A stretch of 64,000 bases of DNA from Selenomonadales bacterium. Lineage in GTDB: Bacteria; Bacillota; Clostridia; Christensenellales; QALW01. Both the position numbers and the translations under genes were made by a program. A model generated the notes under the pieces. The model was given only the letters and a program-made list of their open reading frames with translations, made no database searches and was not told where the DNA came from. Shown here in pieces: positions 27,771 to 37,220 of the stretch (position 1 is its first letter; each line of letters opens with the position of its first letter). The stretch covers positions 1-64,000 of the forward strand of contig QALW01000003.1 in NCBI GenBank assembly GCA_003150515.1, in the 5' to 3' direction.

Positions 27771-29617
27771 TGAACGCAAAAAATATAATAAAGGCATTAA
27801 CTACATACTCAAACAATGTTTCCGACATTGAGCATATGATAGTTTATGCATTCATAAAAAAAGAAAACATCAAGTACGACAACTCAGATATGCTAAAAGA
27901 CTATGTGTCCGAGTTGGATGATGCTTTATGTGTCAAAGCCGTAGAGCTTTTCAGCAAGACTGATATGATGCTGTCGATGGAATCGATTGTTGAACTATTA
28001 GAGCAAATTGTCCCCGAAGGAGAAAAAAAGGAAAAAGGAATAGTATATACGCCCCGTGAGATTAAAGAATATATTATTTCTCGTGTTTGTCAAACAAAAA
28101 ATGCCCCAACAGTTATTGATCCTTCTTGTGGATGCGGCGCGTTTCTTGTTACGGCAGCACAATACATCCATCAAAAGTTCAATATGAGTTATTGTGACAT
28201 CATATCGCAAAACATTTTTGGAATTGATATTGATGATAGTGCAATCTCAAAAGCAAAACTTTTGTTGGAATTATTAGCTTGCGCCAATAATGAATACGGA
28301 GAAAAAACTTTTAATTTCTTATGTGCAAATGCCCTTAATCCTAAAACTGTTTTTAAAGCGCGTAAATGGCAATCAATAGGGTTTGATTGTGTCGTCGGAA
28401 ATCCTCCGTATGTAAGATTCCGTAACATGAGCGACGAATCGAAGAGTTTTTTAAAGCATTGGACTTCTGCTGACACCGGAAATGTGGATTTGTATATGCC
28501 ATTTTTTGAGGTGGGAATGTCTCTTTTGAAGAAAGGGGCTGTGTTGTCCTATATTACTCCCAATAGTTATATTCAGTCAGTAAATGGCAGAAAGTTAAGG
28601 GCGTTTTTGACATTGCAAAATCACCCTATTACCATTGTGGATTTTAGAGATGCTCAGGTATTCAAAAATGTTACAAGTTATACCTGCATAACTACTATTG
28701 CTACTTCCGCAAAGGATTCGGTAATTAAATACGTCCGCATAAATGAAGAACAGACATTAGACAGTCATTGTTACTCTGAATATCAAACGAGCGCTTTTGC
28801 GAATGGTGCGCCATGGCGTATGAGAAAAAAAGATATAGATTTTGTTATTCAAAAATTAGAAACGGTGGGAACCCCGCTTTCTAAGTGGAAGATACGTAAT
28901 GGATTAGCTACATTGAAAAACGATATTTATTTCTTTACTCCAAGCAAGGCTGATGATAAATACTATTACCGCATTTCTGATGGGATAGAATATCGAATTG
29001 AGCGTAGTATTTGTATCAAAGTGGCAAAACCCAACATTATCAAAAATGAGCAGGATTTGATTGACAAGATCAAAATTGCAATCTTTCCATACAAGTTGAT
29101 AGATAATGTATTTGCGGTTATTGGCGAGGATGAAATGATAGCAAAATATCCGTACGCATATCAGTTCTTTATTGACAACAAAGATGTTTTACAACAACGT
29201 GATAAGGGAAAAGCGAATTATCCTACATGGTATGCATACGGAAGAACACAAGGAATGAATAACTTTGGTAAAAAGCTATTGATACCATATATCGCAGGTG
29301 AGCCGATTGCAGTTTTGTCTCTTGAAGAAAATCTCCTATTCTACTGCGGCTACGCACTAATTTCCGATGATGAGCAAGAGCTACGGATACTAAAGTGCTT
29401 TTTGGAATCGGATGCATTTTGGTATTATATTTACCACACGAGCAAGCCCTATTCCAAAGGCTACATGGCCTTCGCAAAAAATTATATTATCAATTTCTCG
29501 ATACCAAGTGTTAGTGAAAAAGAAGCACAATATTTACTGTCAAATCCTCCCAAAGAAGAGCTTAACAAATGGATATGGGGTAAATATGGAATAGTAGAAG
29601 TACCTGTTATCGAATAA
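27770..29617 (+). CDS. Second N6-adenine DNA methyltransferase
   Basis: A 615-residue methylase without an N-terminal nuclease. A helical segment of about 90 residues comes first, then GIVYTPREIKEYI, motif I VIDPSCGCGAFLV near 116-128, GIDIDDSAIS, motif IV VVGNPPYVRF near 211, and a C-terminal recognition-like region. It overlaps the preceding stop by 1 nt (TGATG). It may modify the other strand of an asymmetric site, as happens in some type IIG systems, or supply self-marking for the downstream genes. The partnership is inferred from gene order only. Confidence 0.85.
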   Translation: MNAKNIIKALTTYSNNVSDIEHMIVYAFIKKENIKYDNSDMLKDYVSELDDALCVKAVELFSKTDMMLSMESIVELLEQIVPEGEKKEKGIVYTPREIKEYIISRVCQTKNAPTVIDPSCGCGAFLVTAAQYIHQKFNMSYCDIISQNIFGIDIDDSAISKAKLLLELLACANNEYGEKTFNFLCANALNPKTVFKARKWQSIGFDCVVGNPPYVRFRNMSDESKSFLKHWTSADTGNVDLYMPFFEVGMSLLKKGAVLSYITPNSYIQSVNGRKLRAFLTLQNHPITIVDFRDAQVFKNVTSYTCITTIATSAKDSVIKYVRINEEQTLDSHCYSEYQTSAFANGAPWRMRKKDIDFVIQKLETVGTPLSKWKIRNGLATLKNDIYFFTPSKADDKYYYRISDGIEYRIERSICIKVAKPNIIKNEQDLIDKIKIAIFPYKLIDNVFAVIGEDEMIAKYPYAYQFFIDNKDVLQQRDKGKANYPTWYAYGRTQGMNNFGKKLLIPYIAGEPIAVLSLEENLLFYCGYALISDDEQELRILKCFLESDAFWYYIYHTSKPYSKGYMAFAKNYIINFSIPSVSEKEAQYLLSNPPKEELNKWIWGKYGIVEVPVIE

Positions 29618-29674
29618 AAATATAATCCTAATACCCAAAGTTGAAATTATATTATGTATGGAGGAAGTGACGCG

Positions 29675-30619
29675 ATGATTTTTGAAGAAAAGTTTGGACA
29701 ATTTACTGTCTATCGAAGAGATGTCTCTCATGCTTTTTTATATGTGAACTTTTCTGATCCGGATCGCTTCATGGATGGGCTCTCTGATTATGTGTTAAGC
29801 GAGGCAAATCTATTAAATTATGCTAACACAATGTCTCCAACAGCCTTTACTCCGACATTAGCAAATTACAAAAGGTTATATTCAACATTAGAAACATTTT
29901 TGAACGCAGAACTGGAACTACTAACGTTTGATAATGTTTCCAATGAGATTAAGGATACACTTGGCGATGAGTACACCTTTGCTAATAAGGATGGTGAAAC
30001 ACTTATCCAAAAAGACAAAATCGGAAAGATTGGCGAATACATATTTCACGTTCTATTAACACAATATTTCAGAGTGAATTGTATAATTCCAAAATTCAGA
30101 TGTGCCACAGATAGAAATATGAGCGTGTTTGGAATTGATGCTCTTTTCTTTGATCCAGCCGAACGAATAATCTATTTCGGAGAATCGAAAGTCTGCAAAA
30201 CCATCGACAATGCAATCACATTAGTTAACCGCTCTTTCGCTGATTATGAATCTCAAATATCGGAAGAGTACAAACTTGTATTATCAAACAGTGATGTCTT
30301 CAGATTATCGCAAGAGTTTCAATCGGCGTTTGAACGGTATACCGAAGTGTGTATTTCCTTTGAGGGCTTCGTAAAGGCTGCTTCCATATCGCAGATTTAT
30401 GTACCTGCATTTATAGCACACGGAAACGGAGCGAATAAAAATACACCCGAAGATTTTCTTCAAAAAATGAATACAAAGATAACTCGAAATAGTTTCTTTG
30501 GATTGGATACAAAGTATCTGTTTATTTCGCTTCCAATCATCGACAAAGCAAAAATGATGGATGTAATAATGAGAAAAGTGGTGAAAAAGAGCAATGAGTA
30601 CAGAAGTAAATTCACCTAA
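29675..30619 (+). CDS. HamA-like DUF1837 nuclease (Hachiman-type)
   Basis: A 314-residue protein. The C-terminal two thirds resembles DUF1837, the nuclease subunit HamA of Hachiman defence. KIGKIGEYIFHVLL is followed by FGIDALFFDPAERIIYFGESK, which gives a D...ExK nuclease site near residues 157-172. I start at ATG 29675, 9 nt after GGAGGA; ATG 29654 lies upstream of that site. It overlaps the helicase gene by 26 nt, the usual HamA-HamB order. The assignment rests on the motif and the helicase partner, not on a search. Confidence 0.72.
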   Translation: MIFEEKFGQFTVYRRDVSHAFLYVNFSDPDRFMDGLSDYVLSEANLLNYANTMSPTAFTPTLANYKRLYSTLETFLNAELELLTFDNVSNEIKDTLGDEYTFANKDGETLIQKDKIGKIGEYIFHVLLTQYFRVNCIIPKFRCATDRNMSVFGIDALFFDPAERIIYFGESKVCKTIDNAITLVNRSFADYESQISEEYKLVLSNSDVFRLSQEFQSAFERYTEVCISFEGFVKAASISQIYVPAFIAHGNGANKNTPEDFLQKMNTKITRNSFFGLDTKYLFISLPIIDKAKMMDVIMRKVVKKSNEYRSKFT

Positions 30620-32675
30620 ATTTGAAGATCTTCAAATTTACAGAGAAGAGTATATTCGAGAATTGGACAAACGTCTCGATAAAACGGAATATGCCCAAAG
30701 CAATGCATCTTCTTTATACGCCTTGGGGCTTACTATGTATTCCCAAAATTATTCTTTGGATTCTTTGATATATAATTCATTTGCTATGTCAGAACTGGAC
30801 GAACGAATTTCGTTACATCCTGAACAAAGGAAAGTGTTGAACCTTATCGATTCCAATAGAGGGCTAATTTTTAGTGCACCGACAAGCTTTGGAAAAACAT
30901 TTATTGTTTTTGAGTATATTTGTAGGAGGCAACCGCAAAACGTCGTAATGGTTGTACCTACATTGGCTCTCATCGATGAATATAAGCAGAAAATTATCCG
31001 GCAATATAAAAATAAGTTTGCTGACTACAACATTTATTTATCGATAGATCCCGAAAAGCAATATGATCTTACAAAGAAGAATATTTTCATTGTAACACAC
31101 GATAGAGTTATTGACGAAAATACGGTTGCTATATTTGAGTCCATTGATTTCCTTGTTATTGATGAGGTATATAAACTCCAAAAGGATATGAACAATGAGC
31201 GTGTACTAATATTGAATATCGCTTATTACAATATGGTCAAACGTAGCAAAAAATATGTTCTGCTGGCACCATTTATTAGCGGTGTAGAAAATTTGGATCG
31301 ATTAGATGATACACCAGAGTTCTATGCAACTAATTACTCTCCCGTAGTTAATGAAGTTAAAACACATGAAATTTTAAATGAATCGGAACGGGTTTTATAT
31401 ACCGATAAAATATTAAGTGAGATACCCGTTCAAGATAACACACTCATATATTTCCCAACCGTTGTTCAAATCGATAAATTTGTCGATAACACGACAATCC
31501 GTACCGATGCTTTAGAAACAGATGCTAACCCTGTGCTTAACGAATTTGTAGCTTGGGGCAAAAAGGAAATTCATCCTGAATGGTCCGTAATCAAAGCGTT
31601 GGAAAAAGGTTTTCTAATCCATCACGGTCAATTGCCATTAGGGATTAGAATGTTGGAATTAGCGCTTTTTAATGATGAATCATCTCAATATACTCGCTTA
31701 ATTTGTACATCAACTCTGCTCGAAGGAGTCAATACTACAGCGAAAAATATTATCATCACCAAACCAGCAAGAACCTATAATCAAACATTTGATGCGTTTG
31801 ACTTTTACAATTTGGTGGGAAGAACAGGGCGCTTGTTCCAACATTATCTTGGAGTAGCACACTACATTAAAACGCCTTCTGATCCGGTCTACGAGAAGTC
31901 CCAGGCGCTGAAATCAATTGAGTTTGAATTGACGGACAAAAGCATTGATATGGATATAAATTTCGGTGATTATGCCCAACATCCCGAATTCGTTGATGTG
32001 CTCAAAAAATTGGAGATTAGTTATGATGAGTATAAGGACCAAATTGCTCGCAAACACAGATTTTCAACGGTCGTATACCTGTTAAATAAATATTCTCAAT
32101 TTAAAAGTAAACTTTTCGATATCTTATATCGCCAAATGAGAGACCCGGATCAAAGCAAGTTAGAATTGGTTCGCGTATTATATGAGATCCTGGAAAATGA
32201 CAATTGGAATTTTAACTTAAACACATTTATCTTAAATCGACTTACTTATAAGTATCGTCAATCCGTGCGAGAAGTAGTTGATGCGACTGTGCAATTCTAT
32301 CCTAACACCAGTATTTCTAAGATCATCAATACAACAATACGGTATAAGTCGAGTTATATCGAATTTGATTTTTATAACAAAGTGGATTTGATTCGTTATT
32401 TTATGCGCTGTGAAAATGTAGATGTCTCATTAATAAATACTCTACACGAACGATTGCTTAAAAACATCGAGATTCTTTATTACTTGACATCCCCAAGCAA
32501 AAAAATGCTCAAAGATATGGGTATTTACGATGGGGATATTGATCAGATTAATGCTGTCATCGGAGAAGATTTCACAAGCATTGCTGAACTTCAACATTTG
32601 CTGAAAGAACACATTGAAAAACTGGGTGAGATCAGTATTGTTTCCCGGTATATAATTAACCGCTTACTTAATTAA
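30594..32675 (+). CDS. HamB-like superfamily 2 helicase
   Basis: A 693-residue helicase. Motif I is APTSFGKT near residue 95, motif Ia VVPTLALIDEY, motif II VIDEVY near 188 (DEVY rather than DEAH), then LLAPFISG. The second lobe has LLEGVNTTAKNIII and motif VI NLVGRTGRL near 408. The C-terminal 250 residues are helical and of unknown fold. Together with the preceding gene it resembles HamAB. The ribosome site is weak and lies inside the upstream gene, suggesting coupling. A strong hairpin closes the operon. Confidence 0.8.
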   Translation: MSTEVNSPKFEDLQIYREEYIRELDKRLDKTEYAQSNASSLYALGLTMYSQNYSLDSLIYNSFAMSELDERISLHPEQRKVLNLIDSNRGLIFSAPTSFGKTFIVFEYICRRQPQNVVMVVPTLALIDEYKQKIIRQYKNKFADYNIYLSIDPEKQYDLTKKNIFIVTHDRVIDENTVAIFESIDFLVIDEVYKLQKDMNNERVLILNIAYYNMVKRSKKYVLLAPFISGVENLDRLDDTPEFYATNYSPVVNEVKTHEILNESERVLYTDKILSEIPVQDNTLIYFPTVVQIDKFVDNTTIRTDALETDANPVLNEFVAWGKKEIHPEWSVIKALEKGFLIHHGQLPLGIRMLELALFNDESSQYTRLICTSTLLEGVNTTAKNIIITKPARTYNQTFDAFDFYNLVGRTGRLFQHYLGVAHYIKTPSDPVYEKSQALKSIEFELTDKSIDMDINFGDYAQHPEFVDVLKKLEISYDEYKDQIARKHRFSTVVYLLNKYSQFKSKLFDILYRQMRDPDQSKLELVRVLYEILENDNWNFNLNTFILNRLTYKYRQSVREVVDATVQFYPNTSISKIINTTIRYKSSYIEFDFYNKVDLIRYFMRCENVDVSLINTLHERLLKNIEILYYLTSPSKKMLKDMGIYDGDIDQINAVIGEDFTSIAELQHLLKEHIEKLGEISIVSRYIINRLLN

Positions 32676-32717
32676 ACTATAGGTCGCAATACCGTTTGGC
32701 GTTGCGACCTATAGTTT
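32674..32717. terminator. Hairpin terminator closing the defence operon
   Basis: A perfect 16 bp stem (32674-32689 and 32702-32717) with a 12-nt loop begins at the helicase stop codon. A-rich and T-rich ends let it act for both converging transcripts. Confidence 0.8.
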
Positions 32718-32726
32718 CCTATTCCG

Positions 32727-32990
32727 TTATTCCTCCATGACCTCTAACATCATCCTTGCTCCCAACTTAAAGCTGCTCTGGAACAGCAAGCAATCCGAGA
32801 TGGTCTGATATTCCCGTACACAGTCAGCGTATTTATCAAACAACTCTTTCTGCTCATCCGTCATAGTAGCTTTGAGTTTTTCTTCATTCCGACAGATCAG
32901 TTCCAATAGCTTCTTGTATTCTTTGGAAGCAGATGTGTCATACTCTGTCGGCTCGATATTGCCATACCAAAATTCTTCAAGGATTCTCAT
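32727..32990 (-). CDS. DUF6809-type small protein
   Basis: An 87-residue, helix-rich acidic protein (KEYKKLLELICRNEEKL, LGARMMLEVMEE), of a kind often found in clostridial mobile elements. I place it in the DUF6809 family by recollection of the pattern only. Its ATG overlaps the tnpV stop (ATGA). It appears intact. Function unknown. Confidence 0.6.
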   Translation of the reverse strand: MRILEEFWYGNIEPTEYDTSASKEYKKLLELICRNEEKLKATMTDEQKELFDKYADCVREYQTISDCLLFQSSFKLGARMMLEVMEE

Positions 32991-33352
32991 ATCACATCCT
33001 CCTCGTAGATCATCTCATGCAGTACAATTTCCTCTGCACGATTACGGATGCTGTTCATAACTCCGACCCATGCCATTTGGTCAGTTGCTTTCAAGTCCTC
33101 TGTTACACCCTCAGCGGTTTTCATCTGCTCAATGATAACTTCCAGGCGGTGCTATGCCCGCTCGTTCAAATCAGCCAGATACGCCCAGAGCGCACCGTCA
33201 AGGCAAAGAGTATCAAACCGGATAGGGTTATGCTCCTTAAGATAATCTCTGTGCATACGCCCCAAACGACCAATGGATCTGTTTTCTTCCGGTAAGCGAA
33301 TATCGGGAATATAGTAATCACCACAACGAATATAGTTCAGTTCTTGCATCAT
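32987..33352 (-). pseudogene. tnpV: TnpV transposon protein, in-frame stop
   Basis: Start at ATG 33352 after GGAGG. The protein MMQELNYIRCGDYYIPDIRL, then GRMHRDYLKEH, matches transposon-encoded TnpV. A TAG at 33152-33154 interrupts it after LADLNERA. The frame then continues with HRLEVIIEQM, TDQMAWVGVMNSIRNRAEEIV and ends at 32987. A single base change in one codon explains the break. TnpV is of unknown function in Tn4451. Confidence 0.82.
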
Positions 33353-33479
33353 ATGTACCTCCACAAAAGCGTTTTTACGGGTAAAAAAGAAGCGATACTC
33401 GGTTATCAAACCAAGTATCGCTAACTTTGTTTAGCCAACCACGTCTGACAGATGCCGTAAAATAGTTAAATTTTTGGTT

Positions 33480-33519
33480 TAACTGTTTTACGGACACCCG
33501 CCATTAATGTGCGGAGCTT
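33480..33519 (-). repeat. Right terminal inverted repeat of the element
   Basis: Read on the minus strand it repeats AAGCTCCGCA (33510-33519), GGCGGG (33497-33502) and CGTAAAACAGTTA (33480-33492) of the left end. Its inner block also pairs with an inverted copy at 33455-33470 (one mismatch), making a 16 bp hairpin that the left end lacks. Confidence 0.85.
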
Positions 33520-33537
33520 ATAAAGCCTGTAAAAAGC

Positions 33538-34818
33538 TTATTTATTATTGTTAAGCTTCTTATTGCGGAGCGCTATGCCGGCTAAGCCAGCGCCGGCAAT
33601 AGCCAGAATCAGAAGCGCAGCAGGCAGGCCGCAGTCGCCCGTGCCCTGGCTGTCAGATACCTGAGCCTTAAAGGTAACTTCTAAGGTATGTTCTCCCGAA
33701 ACCTTGGCAAAGGTATAGGTATTATCCTTTACCTCGCTTGTAACATCCTTGCCGTCGGCCATTACTTTATCTATAATATAGTCCTTGTCGGGGGTAATGG
33801 CAAAGGATTGGTCGTCGCCGCTCTTAACGGTCACCTTGCCTTGGTTGCCGTAGGGGGCAACCGTTCCGTTCTCACCCGCGGTAACGGTAATGATGTAGGA
33901 AACGTTCTGAGTGCCCAGGGTGGCTTCCTTCCAGGCGGCAAAGCCGTCGCTGCCCGTTATGGAAACGGGAAGCATGGCCAAGGAGGATTCCTTAACCATA
34001 TTTCCGTTTAAGTTCAAATTTATCAGGCTCTCCATATTGCGCAGAGGAGCCAGATCCTCCACCTTGTTATCAGCCGCGTCCAGCGTTTCAAGCTGCATGC
34101 CCGCCTTTTCCAGGCCGCCCAAATCGGCAATCTGGTTGCCGCTTATATTCAGCGCGGTTAAAGCGGCCAGTTTTTCAAAGGCGCCCGAATCCTCAATGAG
34201 GTTATCGCTTATATCCAGAGTTTTCAAAGCGGTTAAATTGGCTATGCCGCCGGCGTCCACAATCTGATTGCCGCTTATATTCAGCTCAGTTAAAGCGGCC
34301 AGCTTTTCAAAGGCGCCCGAATCCTTAATGATATTACCGCTTATATTCAATGCCGTCAGAGCTGTCAGATTGGCGATACCGCCGGCATTTTCAATAAGGT
34401 TGCCCGAAACGTCCAGCGTTTTAAGGCCGGTAAGCAATGAAAGGGGGCCGGTCTCCTCAATCAAATTGCCCGAAAGGTTAAGGTTTTCCAGGCTGTCCTT
34501 CAAATCGCCAAGCTGAGCTATAACCTGAAGCTTGTTATTGCTTAAATCCAGGCTCTTAAGTCCTTTAAGAAGCTGAATACCCTCCAAGTCCTGAATGCCC
34601 TTATTGGTCACTGCCAGGCTTTCAATCGCGGCGATGTTCTCATAGGTCAAATTTTCCTCGCCACCTACAGCGTCAATAACGGCCGCTTCCAGATTGTCGT
34701 CGTGGATTATGTTCTTAATTTCGTCCGTCTGGGTGTCGGCTAAAGCCGTCATGGAAAAAAGCGCAACGCATACGCATACGCTCAGCATTAAGCCTATTAA
34801 TTTTCTTGCTTTTTTCAT
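33538..34818 (-). CDS. Secreted leucine-rich-repeat surface protein
   Basis: A 426-residue protein. The signal peptide ends near TALADTQ. About nine 22-residue leucine-rich repeats follow (LKSLDLSNNKL, LTALNISGN, LTELNISGNQI), of the internalin type. Then comes a beta domain (TAGENGTVAPYGNQGKV) and a C-terminal membrane segment with a basic tail (GIALRNKKLNNNK). There is no LPxTG; a membrane anchor is more likely. Within the repeats, a 44-residue double unit (IANLTAL... AFEKLAALT) recurs almost unchanged, showing recent internal duplication. AAGGAGG precedes the ATG. Confidence 0.85.
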   Translation of the reverse strand: MKKARKLIGLMLSVCVCVALFSMTALADTQTDEIKNIIHDDNLEAAVIDAVGGEENLTYENIAAIESLAVTNKGIQDLEGIQLLKGLKSLDLSNNKLQVIAQLGDLKDSLENLNLSGNLIEETGPLSLLTGLKTLDVSGNLIENAGGIANLTALTALNISGNIIKDSGAFEKLAALTELNISGNQIVDAGGIANLTALKTLDISDNLIEDSGAFEKLAALTALNISGNQIADLGGLEKAGMQLETLDAADNKVEDLAPLRNMESLINLNLNGNMVKESSLAMLPVSITGSDGFAAWKEATLGTQNVSYIITVTAGENGTVAPYGNQGKVTVKSGDDQSFAITPDKDYIIDKVMADGKDVTSEVKDNTYTFAKVSGEHTLEVTFKAQVSDSQGTGDCGLPAALLILAIAGAGLAGIALRNKKLNNNK

Positions 34819-35099
34819 AGCAAAATTCCTCCTTAGTTTTCAGAAAAAGAAATTCGGCTTGATTTTTCTTTTTCAAGACAAATGCTGTCTTTCAATGTTA
34901 TCGTATATAATAATATCATTATTCCGTTATTTTGACAAGAGTAACTTCTTATTTCTCCCCCAATTAAAATTAGCAATTTTATGTAAATATATTAAAGAAT
35001 GAAATAAACATCTTAATTAGAACGTCAAAATTTAATATGCTCGCCTAAAAAAGCGCTGAATACGGCCGCTGCTTTTTCCTCTCAGGCCTTTTAATTTAT

Positions 35100-35300
35100 C
35101 CCAGGCCTCCCCCAACGGGCCGTTTAAAAATTAAACGGCCCGTTGGGGGAGGCCTGGGCGGGAGCGGCGGCTCCGGCCGACGGCAAAGCCATCGGCCGGA
35201 GGGGCAGGCAGGCATTTAAAAGCGCTTCGCGCCTTTAAATGCCTGCCTGCCATAGCGAGGGGGCGGGCCTTCCTTTGAAGTAGAAGGCCCGCCCCCTCGC
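35100..35300. repeat. Cluster of palindromes between the LRR and glmS genes
   Basis: A perfect 28 bp stem (35100-35127 and 35131-35158) is followed by a GGCAGGCAGGCATTTAAA hairpin (about 35204-35251) and a perfect 18 bp stem (35255-35272 and 35283-35300). The rest of 34819-35384 is AT-rich LRR upstream DNA with no gene seen. Confidence 0.88.
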
Positions 35301-35384
35301 TCGCCGCGCAAAATCTTTTGGCATTAAAGCGCCTGAAGAGCGCCGCTGTATCTGTTCCGCCGGCAAATATATGGTCCGGTATGA

Positions 35385-37220
35385 TTATTCAACGGTTACG
35401 CTTTTGGCTAAATTGCGCGGCTTATCCACATCGCACCCCTTGGCGCACGCAACATAATATGCAAAAAGCTGCATGGGCAGTATGGCCAGAACGGGCGCAA
35501 ATTCAGGCAGCGTCTCAGGCACGGTCCATACAAAATCCGATTCCTTTTTCAACGCCGGCTCGTCATTAAAGGTAATTGACAGCACTTTCGCGCCTCTCAC
35601 CCGGCATTCGGTTATATTGCTTATGGTCTTTTCCATAAGCGCCTTTTGAGTGGCCAGAGTGATAACGAGCGTTCCATCCTCTATAAGCGCAAGCGTTCCA
35701 TGCTTTAATTCGCCCGCGGCCAGCGCCTCCGAATGAATGTATGTAATTTCCTTGAGCTTTAAACTGGCCTCCTGCGCTATATAATAATCCAGCCTGCGCC
35801 CCAGATAAAACACGCTTTCCTGATCCCTGAACGCCTGGGCAAACCGCTTAATCTCCTCCTTGCCCTTTAAAATCTCCTCTAATTTTTCAGGCATGCGGCA
35901 TAATTCCTTGAGATAGGCGTCCGCTTTTTCTTTATTCAGCGCGCCCCGCTTAAAAGCTATATCCAGCGCAATCACATATGTCATGATAAGCTGGGAAACA
36001 TAAGCCTTTGTAGAGGCCACGGCTATTTCAGGCCCGGCCCAGGTGTAGGCCGTAAAATCAGCCTCCCGCGAAATGGTAGAGCCAACCACGTTGCATATGG
36101 CCAGCACCTTGCAGCCCTTATTCTGCGCCTCCCGCATAGCCGCTATGGTGTCCATAGTTTCGCCCGACTGGCTTATCACTATAACCAAATCGCTCTTGTC
36201 CAGAATAGGATCCGAATATCTGAATTCTGAAGATAATTCCACGTTTACAGGCAGCCGCATAAGCTTTTCTATGAAATATTTGCCCACCAGCCCGCAGTGA
36301 TAGGCCGTGCCGCAGGCCACAATATGAATTCTCTTTATTCCCTGGGCGTATTCCGCGCTTAAGCAGGTTTTATAGAGCTGCACCTCCAAAAGGCCGTCTT
36401 TCTCCGCAATGTTGGGCATTAAAGTGTCCCTGACCGCCACGGGCTCCTCGTGCATCTCCTTAAGCATAAAATGCTCAAAGCCGGATTTTTCAGCCAGCTT
36501 GACGTCCCAATCCACATGCATAACTTCTTTTTTAACCGGCTGCATATCCTGATTGAATATTTTTATGCCTTTTCTGGTCAATAGCGCGGTCTCGCCGTTA
36601 TCCAGAAGATATACGTCCCGCGAATATTCCAGGATTGCCGGTATATCCGAAGCGATAAACGAGCCGTCGGGCGCCAGGGCGGCCACCAGCGGGCTGTCCT
36701 TGCGCGAGCAGTATAATTCCCCCGGCCGGTCCGCAAACATTATGCCCAGCGCATAAGAACCTCTCAGCCGTGCCAGCGTCTTTTTAATGGCCTCCAGCGG
36801 GTCCCCCTTATAATATGTATCCAGAAGCTGAACAATGCTCTCGGTATCCGTCTGCGTGCTGAATACTGCGCCCTGAGCAATCAGCTCGTCCTTAATTTCC
36901 TGATAATTCTCTATAATTCCGTTATGTACCACGGCTATGGTTCCGCCGGCATTGGAATGCGGATGGCTGTTTAAATCGCTGGGCTCGCCGTGAGTGGCCC
37001 AGCGGGTATGTCCAATGCCCTCAAAGCCCTGGGGCCTGGCCTGATCTGTTTTTTCCCTTAAAAAGCTCAGTCTGCCTTTAGCCTTATATATTTCTATGCC
37101 CGATTGATTCATAACCGCTATGCCCGCCGAATCATAGCCTCTGTATTCCAATCTGGCCAGACCGTTAAGCAATATGGGCGCAACGGGCTTTTCCCCAATA
37201 TATCCTATAATTCCGCACAT
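35385..37220 (-). CDS. glmS: Glutamine-fructose-6-phosphate aminotransferase
   Basis: Makes glucosamine-6-phosphate for cell-wall synthesis. The 611-residue length fits GlmS. The N-terminal nucleophile Cys follows Met directly (MCGIIGYIG), with GIGHTRWATHGEPSDLNSHPH in the glutaminase domain. Two SIS domains follow (ISQSGETMDTIAAMREA; LGRRLDYYIAQEASLKLKEI), and the C-terminus is NLAKSVTVE with the conserved Lys. TGGAGG precedes the ATG. I see no convincing glmS ribozyme core in the leader. Confidence 0.96.
   Translation of the reverse strand: MCGIIGYIGEKPVAPILLNGLARLEYRGYDSAGIAVMNQSGIEIYKAKGRLSFLREKTDQARPQGFEGIGHTRWATHGEPSDLNSHPHSNAGGTIAVVHNGIIENYQEIKDELIAQGAVFSTQTDTESIVQLLDTYYKGDPLEAIKKTLARLRGSYALGIMFADRPGELYCSRKDSPLVAALAPDGSFIASDIPAILEYSRDVYLLDNGETALLTRKGIKIFNQDMQPVKKEVMHVDWDVKLAEKSGFEHFMLKEMHEEPVAVRDTLMPNIAEKDGLLEVQLYKTCLSAEYAQGIKRIHIVACGTAYHCGLVGKYFIEKLMRLPVNVELSSEFRYSDPILDKSDLVIVISQSGETMDTIAAMREAQNKGCKVLAICNVVGSTISREADFTAYTWAGPEIAVASTKAYVSQLIMTYVIALDIAFKRGALNKEKADAYLKELCRMPEKLEEILKGKEEIKRFAQAFRDQESVFYLGRRLDYYIAQEASLKLKEITYIHSEALAAGELKHGTLALIEDGTLVITLATQKALMEKTISNITECRVRGAKVLSITFNDEPALKKESDFVWTVPETLPEFAPVLAILPMQLFAYYVACAKGCDVDKPRNLAKSVTVE

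Larger units (their letters stand above)
17798..33519. mobile_element. Decayed Tn4451-like mobilizable element carrying a defence cargo
   Basis: A 15.7 kb AT-richer block bounded by imperfect 38-40 bp inverted repeats. Order: large serine recombinase, TnpW-like gene, relaxase and MobC (all minus), hairpin array, AbiEi/AbiEii, nuclease-methylase fusion, methylase, HamA-like, HamB-like (all plus), then DUF6809 and TnpV (minus). TnpX-type recombinase, TnpV, TnpW and a Mob relaxase are the known outfit of Tn4451/Tn4453-type transposons. Five mobility genes are broken, so autonomous movement looks impossible. The outer right end lies 18 nt past the LRR gene stop, so no host gene is visibly interrupted. 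Confidence 0.85.
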
